This document shows positions 47,801 to 59,800 of a DNA stretch of 64,000 bases, piece by piece. Under the pieces are notes generated by a model, which had not been told where the DNA came from, did no database searches, and saw nothing but the letters and a program-made list of their open reading frames with translations. Positions within the stretch are counted from its first letter, which is position 1; the number at the start of each line of letters is the position of its first letter. The translations under genes and the position numbers were made by a program. Source of the DNA: Struthio camelus (lineage: Eukaryota > Chordata > Aves > Struthioniformes > Struthionidae); the NCBI RefSeq assembly GCF_040807025.1, contig NC_090947.1, positions 1,364,001 to 1,428,000 of the forward strand, written 5' to 3'.

Positions 47801-50800
47801 CAGCAGCAGAGCCTGCGCTGCTTGGCTGGGAGCAGCGGCAGGGCAGGCTCAGCGACGGCAAGCCACAACAGCCTCTGCCTCCCCGCTCCAAGGATCGGCT
47901 CGTGAGCAATCCGCCGAGCGATTTGCAAGGCCGGTTACCCGTGATGACAGTGCAAAGGCTGCCCCGCTGGGGAATGACTCACATCCTGGGCATCTCAGGG
48001 CAAGGCTGCAACCCTCATCCCATCTGAGGTCCTTCCCATCGCTCAGAGCTGAAAGCAGCACGCTGCCCCTCACCTTCCCAGGGCCTCTCTCCCAGATCAG
48101 GCTGCAGAGCTGGGATACGGCCCGGCTGTCTGATCTCTGCAGGGAGGTGCAGAGCAAACCACCCTGCCAGGGACCGCCCAGCCCACAACGGAAACGGCGC
48201 TTGGAAATGAGCTTGGAGAAGAAAGATATCTGCCCATTGAATGTCCTTCTCGTGCTCTCTCTCACTGGATGAGACACCTAAAATAATATTTGGATTCACT
48301 TGAAAGTACAGCGCATTATGTCCAGGAAAGAGATCTGCACTCGGGAAACACAATTTAATTAAGAAAACAAAAGCGAGGGGGAGTTAAAAGCCCAGCAACA
48401 CTAGCTGACTAACACTCTTACAGCAGCTTAAGGTAATAACCCCGTGGCTCTGCCTTGTCTTTCAAGCACCCAGTATCACGCTCCAGTTTGCATCTGCTCA
48501 GTGAACGAACAGCCCTTTTGACATGTTTTTGCAGCCGTGCTTCCTGAAAACGGCCTGCCTCCAAGTAATTTGCCTGGCATCCCATTGCTGCACACGAGGA
48601 ATAGGCAGGCTTGCTCTTCCGCCAGCGTTCAGCGTCAGGCTTTTCATAAAGGATGCTCAGCCAGAATGGCTCCTTTCACCAAAACCGCTACTTTGGAAAG
48701 TCTCCTGGGAAGGAAATCCCTACTAGAATGCAGTTAGGGCTGGCAACACTCATCTCGGTAGCTACAGAACTACCCTACAAGCAAACACTCCCCGGGTGGG
48801 TTTTGAGCCTCCTCCAGCTTCCCGGCCCTGGCGACTGGCTCTAATCAAATCCTCTCCTTCCTGGCAAGCACCGGCATCAAGCCTAAGTTGCCTCTCAGCC
48901 CATGCTTTGATAAATGCAACACTTAAGGTATGCTCTTCCGGTCCCAGGGTTCACAGGAGGCATCAGAAATAAACCAGTTCCAGCCCTGAACTGAAACATC
49001 CCCTTGAGAGATAGTTATAAGGACCCAGCAGCCCAGATAATGGGGGCAGCCAACAATCTTGGTACCACAGGTCTTATCTTGCATTCAGCTACAATCACAT
49101 CCTCCCGCCAGACCCTGGCTGAGATCCCATTAACGGTAACCTCCTTTTTATCTGCCATCCCAATGACCTCTGCATTACCTGCAGACTTCACCCTTCCAGG
49201 TTTTATCCCATTGCCTTCATCGCCGATAAAACCACTAAGGCATCTCCAGAGGAAGAACAGATCCCAGGGAGACCCTGCCAGAAGTGGTCAAACTGTCCGT
49301 TAGCAGCTCTGTTTGTGATTTGTCTGGGGGCCAGGTTTTAATCAGCTCTACGCCCCGTTAGTTCCAGATAACACAAGTTTGGGCTGGTTTGTAATGGAAC
49401 AAGTGCTGGGAGTGGGTATTTGTAGGCTCGGCTGCTCACAGCCTTCCTCCCTGAGCCTGACCCATCATGTTTTAGAAATGCATGGGCGTTTGCTTTCTGC
49501 TCTGGGCTATTTCTCTGCATTTGCCTTCCAATACAGGAGCAAGGCATGGAAGGAGCTGTGTCAATGGCCTGGCCCTCCCGGCAGGTTAAAGAGTGAAAGA
49601 TTACTCTTCAGACCATTTGGGAGCCAGTGCCACACTGAGACAGTAATCCAGTCCCCAGGTGATCAATGATTAACCCTTTCCTGAGGGAACTTTCTGCAGC
49701 CTCCCGCTCCAACGTGGTTTAACTGAGTCAGAACTGCAGCAGTTCTGGTTGTTGGTCAAGACAATGTTTAAGCTAAGAAATGCACTTTGCAATGCCCAGC
49801 AACCATGGGAATGGCATAGCTCCTCCCTGCAGCAGGGCCTCTCTCACTGGGCAAAACATATTCAGAAAAAGTCATACAGGAATCTTGAATTTTACTCTCC
49901 TCAAGCATTATAGGGGGATTTCCATGTTGGTTCAAGTGTGGGGCATTTTCCACACTCTTTCCATAAATCTTATCTAAAACATAACTCTAAAACTTAAATC
50001 ACGGATTCAGCTATCACCTTCTCTCCCAGCTCTCAAAAGTCCTCCCGCAGATACCATCCCAAGTCGGCCAACAAAGATATGCTCCGGCCCAAACATTTTT
50101 TCCAGCTAAGAAACATATTTTACCAGCCAAATCAACAGGCTTCAAAGGAGATGGGTATTTTTAGCAAAGTGGAGATTCAAGCAGACTCTTTGTGCTGTCC
50201 CCCATATTTTCTCTGCCAGTGGCTGGAGAAGGTACAGGCAATGGGGGCTGCAGTCATGCAACCACATCCCCTCCTGCCAGCCTGCCTTGCAAGCTTTGCC
50301 TTGGAAAGACCCAAGAAAATAGAGTTTGTGGCTTCATAAACCATCATGCCCTCCCCAAGCTTCCTTGGGAACGAACACAAGAGTACATCCAATGGTTTAT
50401 CCTCTGGGCACAGAGGCTTAGTTAAGTCCGTGTGGACTGGTGTCACATCCCTCCAGTCTCAAGACAGGTTTTCCCTTAGACATTCTGATTTGGGATGATC
50501 TGAGGCCTTACCTGGTATTTATCTGGGTCAGCTCCTCCAGCCTGAGCAACAAAGAGCCCAGAACCATCTTCCAGCTCCATCTCATCTGGGGAGCGCTCGA
50601 AGCGGACCCGCTCGTGCTCCTCGCAGTCCAGGTAGAGGACGACTTCGTCCTCTTCCACGCTGATGGCAAAGCGTGTCCACTGGTTCAGCAGGGTGGGCAC
50701 GGTGAAGGTGGCCGCCGCATAGGAGGTCTTGGAGCCCGGTTCTGTGTAGTAGAAGATGATCTGCTGCTTACCCGCCCGCAGGTCCGAGAGCTTGACACCC

Positions 50801-53800
50801 ACATAGATGATGCTCTGCGAGGAGTCTGTGATGGCAAAGAGCACGCCGGCCCGGGGGGTGGTGGGCTGGATGTGGAACAGGAGAGAAAAGTCCCGGTAAA
50901 AGGGGCTGGGCAGGTGGTACCGGGCCACCTGGCCTGTGTTGGCATTGGGTCCAAAGACATAGCCTGGGTTGTTGTCGGGGCCATAAATTTTGAGGATCTC
51001 CTCTGGCGGGGGGTCTCCGATCAGCTCCAGGAGGCTAACTTCAGTGCTCAAATTCTCTGCAAGAGAAGAGAGGGAGGATGGTCACAACCAGTCTGACGGT
51101 GCCACACACCTTCACCCGGCCATCCCTCAGCAGGTCTTCTCTCTCCCAATGTCCTCAGTATTTCAGCTTGCCAGTTTACCCACCAGACGAGGGCTGCAGA
51201 CCAGTTACAGGAGTTCCTGGACCAGAGAGCATCACCTCTGAGGGGGACAACTCAAGGCCTTCTTCTCCCCACACAAGGCAACAGGCCAACGTCGCCTCTT
51301 TATGGGATCTGCTTTGGCAGCTCCACAGAGAGGTGAGAGAGAAGGGGACTGCCAGATCCAAGACCAGGGATGTGATGCCATGATGGACTCTGTTTTACAT
51401 ATCACCTGCTCAGCCTAAAAACTCCATCTAGCCAAAGGAAACATTTCATTCAACTAATCGTTCCATTTTCACACTCTTTCAAGCCTTTACCAATTAAATA
51501 ACAGCTTCATTTTTATTTTTTTTGTCACTGAGGTGATGCCAATGCTCATCGTCCCTAAAGAAATATTTTGATATTTTCCCCCTGCAGCTAAATCCACTCC
51601 AGACTTCAGTGCCATTCCCTGGATAGCTTTGACCCTGCACTCTACGGATGCTGCTTTTCAGTAACTTCCTCTGCTCTACCTCCCCAGGGCTCATCAGTTC
51701 ATCTGAGCTGCGCCATCGGCTGGCCTCCAAAGCTAGTTGATGACAGGCAGGGATTTTTCCCAAGGAGCAAGGGGAATTTTTACGTGTGGGAATGGGAGGA
51801 GGAAAGCAGACTGAGGTCCCCCAAGGGCTGTAGCCAAATCGCAGCCCTTCCAGGGCCCACCACACAATCCTGCCTCTTCACAGACTGGCGTCAGGGTTCC
51901 TGGCCAGCCTCTGCCCATGCTGATTCAGAAGCGACACAAGCAGCATATACGTCTAGTCAGCCTGGGAGAGAACCTGGGCAATAGGATGCCTCGGGAGGGC
52001 CTGTGCATGGTAACGGAAGCGGCCAGCATTGGGATGATCTCAGGGGATTGGGGAGAGAGCTGGCAACTTCCCATGCTCCCACAAATATGCTGCATGGCCT
52101 ATTGCTGTATTTTTTGGCAGGTCCAAGCCCATAGCATGAGATTCCTGAAGTCCCAACATGCCTCATTCATGAGGATGCCATTAAAAGCTGTGGAGGCTAA
52201 CTTCCTAATCAGCCAGTGGCTACAAACAAACCCAAGGCAGGACTTGGTTCTCCTTTCACCCTCAGCCCCAGCTCTTGCACCAGCATCCCCTTTGCACCAG
52301 CATCCTCCCAGTCACAGGTCATCCCCAGCCTTGGGGGTGTGTTTACACAAGCACCTAGTAGAGAAACTTTGAGGAGATTTGAGGTTTGGATGGAAAATGC
52401 AAATTTGTCTTGCAAGGAGGCTAGAAAACCCTGCTGTGACCTTCCCTTGACCCAGCTGTGTTGGACAACTCTTCCCTGAGGATGAATGGGGCACCGGGCC
52501 AGCAGGAGGGTGACAGCACTGTGCGGACAGCCTGTTTGCCACCCAGCTGCAGGTGTTGGGGTCCCCGGGCCAGGTGTGCAGTACGGCAGACTCCTCAAGG
52601 GAGCAGTGCTCCCTGAGCATCTCCTGCCGCAGAATTTGCATGCGTCCATGTGGGACCATGGAGCAGGAGAAAATGCATGGTCCTGGCTCTCATTCAGCCC
52701 CAGAGGCATTACTGAACACTAACTGAGCTCCCCACTCCCGCCTGTAGAGCCGTGAGGAAGCGTGTTGCACGCATGCCCATGCCTGCTTCTGCGGTCACAG
52801 CGACCCCCACGTGATCTTATCCCTGTGGGAGGCTCCGGGCTGTGCAGCTGCGGAAAAGCTTGCGGGTCACCTTTGCTGAGAATAAATCACAGCCTTCCCA
52901 CTCGCAAGCTTCCCATTGCACTGCCTGGGAAAGCATCTCAGATTGACGCTCCCCACGTCTGCCTAGTCAGCTTCCCAGATGATCTCAGTTTTAAGATCAG
53001 CTCCTTTTCTGACTCTTTTTCTCAAGGCACTTTGGGGAGTTCTGGTCAGAACGGTCTCTCCTACCAGGCGCAGCTGAACATCTGGCCATGCAAGTTAGCT
53101 CTCTGTATGTAAACTCCTGTTGTTTTGGCAGCACACACATCCTCATCGCCCACACAACGGGTGCTGGATTCTTCCTTTCCTATGTCAACCTCTCGGGTTG
53201 GTGCCAACTGGGTTGTTCTACTCCGGTGCTTTTTAACTCCAGATTTCCCAGGAGCAAGGAAATCCACCAACTCTCCCTGAATGCCTGCTGCCCTGCTATC
53301 AGCATGGTCCCCATCTCAGGCTTACAGCTAGCTTTCTTCCCTGGGGTCATTTCCTCTTCTGGAAAGGAGCAGTCCAACTTCTGGGTATCTGAACCCAGAA
53401 GGTGCAAAGAGGTCAGCATCTGGACCTATCTCAGTCCCACCAGCTGGGAAGTTCGATGTGGATTTCAGCCTTCCATCCTAGGTTGGGAACATGAAGAGCC
53501 TCTGGTAACCCCTCCATCTTCCCTTCTCTACAGCATGGTAAGTGAGGGGGATTTCAGAGCAGAGCTGTGCTGAGCCCAGTGAGAACCAGTCAGGCAGTGG
53601 TACAGGAGGCCAGGAACCTACACACTGCTCTGTATCCAGGCATTTTCCTCTGGAGCTCTTAAAATAAGAAGAAACCAGCCCAACCCTGCCCAGCCCAGAA
53701 GGAAAACATGCCTTTTGGGATGGTGGGAGGAGATAAAATCCTTGCTGCCTCTTCCAACACCTGGAGGTACCTGCACAGCTGGCTGATGCCCACCCAGCAC

Positions 53801-56800
53801 ACCCAGAGCATCCCCACCCTCCCACAGCTGCTGAACCACCAACACTGAGGCTGGCCCACTGACGGGGTGGAAGGGATGCTAGAAATACTGTGGATTATGG
53901 AACAGTGGCAGTGGTCGTGGGGTCTCCTTTGTAGAAAATAAAAGGTTTGGTTTGTCCAGTCCTCTCCTCCTGAGCTCACCGTTTTGAAACCATTCCATAT
54001 CCATCCTGCTACCCTAAATCCCCCATAGGTTATCAACTACTCCAAAATTGGCACCCCAAAATTGAGCACCCAGGTGCGAGGAAACTTCCTTCCTTGTCTT
54101 GTATCCACCCGCTCCCTTTCATACATCCTGCAACGAGATTGGGCTTCCCTAGGGGAACATCCCTAACCCACTCCATGGGGGAGGACCCTAGCGCTTTCCT
54201 GTAACCTCTCTGCTGCTCCCCCAAGCATGGGGAGCTCCAGATTTCACCAGCATATGCTGAAGAGCAAATGCAAGAGGACAGAGCGGGCCCAGCATCCTTT
54301 CAAGCCTCAGCATAATTTGCCCTACACCTAACCTGACAGGAAAAGCCAGTCCAAGGCATGAGATACCCTTCAACAACATCAAGCCTGATACCTCACCAGC
54401 GACAGCATGAGCCAGCCAAGCGTACTGCACTGTCACCATCCCAGCGAACGGGGCTCCCTCAGGCCCACAACGAGCCCCAGATCTGGCAGCTAAGCTATCC
54501 TTTAAACACAACACGCACATAGACACACACAGACACCATGCAAACTGCTGCCGCTCAGAAACCGCATGCTCCCACTGAGCTCCGTACTGTCCCAGTGACA
54601 CAAGCCACCCCTGCGGCATGCAGAAGGAAACACCAGCCAAGCTAACCCCATGAGAGGCTGCAGGGATAAAGTTTATCTTGGGTTGGAGGAAGACAAATTC
54701 AGAACAACTTTAAGCTAAGAGGAAATCAGAGCTTCCTCCCAGAGGTCTCTGCAGATTCAGATGGGTGTAAGAGTGATCACTGTGACTTCTACATCCGGAC
54801 AACCTATCTTCTGCCTTTGAGGCTCGGTGGGGAAGCCTGAAAGAGGCTTTTGTTAGCAATTCAATTTTCAATCATGTTTCCCTTAGTGTTTTAACTGGCT
54901 CAGGGATCCCCCCTCCTCTCCAAATGCACCACTTGTTCCCTGGCTTGGAGTTGGAGCTGGGCAAAGATACAAGGAGGCTTCTCAAAGAAAATAGGGTTGC
55001 ATCTTTCCCATGTACAACATGCAAACAAATCTACAGTCGGGGATGCAAAGCTGGATGGAGTCCGGGGGGCAGGCAATAATGAGATACCCCCTTCAAATGG
55101 ACAGCCCCCTGCAAATGGAAATGCTCCTAACAAGTACCAGGCCCTGGAGGCATAAGTATCCCAACCCAATCTGCTGAAAAGCTGCACTGGCACTGAAGAT
55201 TTTTGCATGCAACTGAGCCAAAGCCTGCCTTCTGTGCACATTTAGAGAGCAGTTAGCTTCCTGCTGCAAGATCCCTAGCCAGCTCGAGTATGGTGAGAGA
55301 GAAACACATGAGTTTGCGAGCTGCTGCTTTGCAAGGGCCTGAGATCCCTCAAATCAAATCACTTGGGCTCTTTCCAGCAGGAGGAGAGGTAGGGAGAACA
55401 ACCGTCCTCCTAAAGCAGCACTGGCAAGGTCAGTGAGGGACCACTGTCCTTGCCATGAGACCACAGCTCAGAGCTGCCCTGGGCTCCATGTCGGCCATAA
55501 TGAGTGTCCCGTTGCCCCACATACCCTGGCTTTCCCCCTCAAAGGTGCCAAGGACTGGGATATCCCTACTCAACTGCCTGGACTCATCCCTCTTGCCTGT
55601 ACCCCACAACGCCCTTGGGTGCCACACCAGCCCCACTGCAGAGTGAGGGGTCCCAGAGCCTGCGAGAAAGGGCTCCACAGCACAGAGCCGCTCCCTGCGC
55701 CACACAGGAATACCTCCAGGTCCCCTTCCATGGGAGGAAAGAACGCTAGATCGCCGTGACAGCCTCACGCCAGCAAGATGCCCCGAGTAGCACGCTGCTG
55801 CGCACGCTGGGGCTGCGCCAGCGCACCGGGACGCACGCCTGGGTGCGTCTGCTGCTGGAGGGTGGGGATGGGCCCTCTGCCAGTGAGAAATCCACATCCC
55901 GACCCGAACGCGAGATTTTCCAGCACTGTTGATTACAATACTATATTGTGCTCTCGCCTCTAGCAGCTGGAAGTGTTACAAGAACAAATACCAGCAAGAA
56001 ATGAGATACGACGCAGCTATTTTGCCTGTGAGCTGGTGCCATTAGCAGAGGGCTGACTTGTTGCAAGTTCCTGACTTGCTGAAACTCCCAGCCATGCAAG
56101 GTAGGGAGACAGGGAAAACCCACCCCCAGCCCCTTTTCAAACCAGAGCCTTTGAGGCCATAGGACCCCCTTCTTGCCTTTTCCGAACAGCACCCAGAGCC
56201 TCACGAAAAGCAATACAGCCCAAATATCACACCCGCAGTCCCCCTTGTCCCCCTGACAAATTGCCAGCACCTGCTGCAGACCACAGAAAACACCTCCAGG
56301 GCTCTCCAGTCTGGACCTTGTCACAGTCAGCACAAACCTAAGGGATTCCTGGATGCTGCAGTGCTTTTTAGTGGAGCTAGCGTGGCCATTTCCAGTGGTC
56401 TCTCAATGCAGGAAGGAGCTGGACCGTGGCAGTGGGGCAACTGCAAACTGGCACCCAAGAGAAGGCAAAGCTCTTTGGCAGTAGGGACATGCAGCAGATG
56501 CTTCCTTGCGGGGATGTCTCTAGCTACAGTGAGTGAATTGTTTGCTCCTGTTGCCATTGGCAAGCCAAGAAGGGGAACTTCCCAGCTGGGCTGTGCGAGG
56601 AGAACGTCCCTGACACCCTTGCCAGGGCTGTATGACAAGCGATGGAGCACCTTTGCCAGTCGCAGCAGCTTCATGAGATGGCTTTGAACACGTGGCAAAC
56701 GGGGCCAAGATGCTTGGTTCAGGTGTCAGGATAAGGCACTCCATCCTGCATCCCTTGGCCTTCGACTAAAGCACCTCACTGTTATTTCCCTAGAGGAACC

Positions 56801-59800
56801 TGGGAATTGAGCACTCACCTCAGCCTTCACCGCACCCTCCCCAGTGAGAGTACCCAGCTCCGAGTCGCCAGACCTTGGAAAGCACCGACCTAAGACAGAG
56901 ATCTCCCCTCGTATGCCAGACACGGAGAGCGTAACACCTTGGCCAGGCCCCAGAGATGCTCCGCCTCTCTGTCTTGCTGCTCCGCATCCTTCTTGTCTTC
57001 ACCCCAAACACATCAGCTCCCACTGGGATTGCAGAGGGACCCACACAAGCAGGAGCAGACACCTCTTAACCCAAGCCACTCCAGCCCAGCATCGCACCCT
57101 GAATCCCCCAGCACCACATAGAGAGTGCGCTACAGTCTCCTCATTCGCCACCCAGTACCATTTCCTCGAGACAGCTGACAGCCGCCAAGCCTCGATGGGC
57201 CGCTTGGATTCTTTGTTGCCGACTGTCTGGGAACTCAAGCCTCAAGGCGATCATTTTTGCGACCCCCTCATCACCCCGAGGGGCAGCCAGCAAACAGTAC
57301 TGCTTTAACACCAAGGGTAAAGGGGTCAGAGCCCGGGGAAGCCATCCTCCATCCATGTGTGCATCCCTTGTCTGCTGGTCCCTGCTAATCACCTCTCTGA
57401 AGGCAGCGGGTGTCTTTCAAGACAGCCTCGAGGCCATTTCTGGCTTGGCAGCCCCAGGATTTCACCCAAAGGGGCCGGGGTCTGGCGTGGGAACACAGCC
57501 TCATTCAGAAGCTCATCCCAGCACATCGGCGATAGGACAGCGGGAAGGAGAAACGCACAGGGAGAGCGGCAGAGCAAGGTCGGGCGCAACAGGAGGCCTC
57601 CCCCCAAAACTTTCAAGAGAGATGCTCTACATTCATTAAATAAGGAGGTTCAAGGCACCTCTGGAAACGACGGCTGGTCCAGCTATGCACCGCTAACAGC
57701 TGGAATACCATTCCCCATGCCAGTCAGGAGTCAGTGTGTTGGGTGTTAACACAGAAGTCCTGGGAGAAAGAAGAATGACACATTTGGTGGAACATGAAGG
57801 TACTACCTACCACCCTGATGCCATTCCTCCCCTATTTCCCCAGCACCTTCTCCTGCTTTCTTCACAAACTTCATTTCTGCTCTGACACCTAGACATACAT
57901 TTCTATTGCTCTGAAGAACATGCGCAGTCTATCTTTCCCTGTCTTTATTTTCTCCCCTTTCGAGAGGGACATTTTAGTTTGTCTGAGCGATACAAGGGTC
58001 AAAAATCACCCAACAACGAAAGTTGGACACAAAACGCCTCTCCTGCCTTCCAAACAGGGAATCAAACATTAGCCGCATGTAAATAATTAACCTCGAGGCA
58101 AAGGTGCTTGGGCAGCTTGGGGAGGGAAGAGCAAGCATGTGCTTGTGCAAGTAGGGTCACAGCCCCTAACCCAGCCTGCAGGGGAGCAACACCCCGGCAC
58201 TTCCTTCAGCACTTGCTGAAGGTCACCTTGGAGCATCCCTGCTGCCATGGCCGCTCTGCAGTCAGACCGAGCCAGCCCCAAATGATGATCCAGTCAGGTG
58301 GGCAAAGGGAAGAGCCCAGTGCTTCCCGGAGCAAGGAGAGAGACCCCAGAGCTCCGCCATGGAGAGGCAAGAGCTGCCCCCAGCCTGCACCCCATGCCCA
58401 CGGAGGAGCTCACTGGAGCAAATCAAGCCCTGCTCCCAGGAGAACAGGAGACTTGGTACACTGCGAACCACTGCTCTCCTGCTCCTCGGACCCCTGGATA
58501 GCCAAGAGCCCAAGTCACATTTAGGAACAGCACTGTGACAGTCAATGGTGTCTGCAAACTGACCCCGGACCCCGGCACGGACACAATTCTGCCACTTGCA
58601 CTCAAGGGGCTTCTCATTGTGGTCACAGGGATGTTGCCTCTTAACCTGGCCACTGAATTTCACAGGAGCTGAAACAGCCCAAGGACAGGAGAGGGATGCT
58701 CAGCCTTGTGGAGGGAGCCAAAAACCAACAGCAGCAGTGACATGAAAGAGCTGAGGCTGGATGGAAAGAGATTTTGGCCAGGGGTCTCAGCAGCCTCTCA
58801 CAGTGACAAGGGAAAAGCATCCCTTGTTGCCTTCCGACTGGTAAGAGCTACCTGGAGGCAATGTAGTCCCCCAAAACACAGGGTGATTTTCCCCCAAATT
58901 AGTGACAGTTGCCCTCTCTTGCCACACAGCCATAGCTGTGCATCTGCCCTGCCACTGCCTGCAGGAAACGGGAGGGAGCCAGCCCCAAGCTGCATCCGTG
59001 GGGAGATGACCCCCCTCCCCACCAAACCATCCACCGCAACGCTTCCTCCAGCATCCCAAGGCCGCGATGAGGAATTGGGTGATGCAGGACCGATGCGAGA
59101 GGCTAAATTGGCTCCCAGCTCTGGCCGGGCACTGAAGCCAGGTCTGTTTGGGGGAACAGCTCTGTCTAAAATGGACAGGAACATGCCATGCCATGAGCTC
59201 AGACCTGTACCCAGGACAGCAGAACCCTGAGAAAGGGGTAGGCTCCATAAAAAGAAAGGGCGCACAATGGACACATACCCCCAAAACACCCTGAAAACCA
59301 AAGCTACCTTACCTGGTGGGGTTTGGGGAGGGGAGACACACACAAAAAGAGATTACCCAGCCACATTACCTGCAGAAACATTAATAAAGACACAAGAATA
59401 CCCTTCGTCCTCCGCAGGGAGAGAGTCACACAGGAGAGGCAGGTGCCCAGCGGCCAAGTGCATCCAGCACAGGTCTCTCACGGCCTCACAGAAGCCCTGG
59501 CATGGCGGGGGGGTTATGGGGACAGAAGCGTTACACCCAGGGACCAGGAGCAAGCAGAGAAACCACTCCAAGTAGCGGTGACACCGCGATTTAAGCAGCC
59601 CCTCCCACTCATGCAAAGCAGCCCAAATTTCTGCCTCGCTGCCGTGGCTGAGATAATTCGGCAATCGGAAATGTTTGGTGCCCAAGGTGGTACAGTAGGG
59701 CAGGCGGGCTGGGAAGGGCAGGCAACGACCAGCCTCTGGCGTCAGTCCAGGAAAGAAGGAAGCAAACCCTGCGCTGTTACTACTATAAAGTCGCATAGTG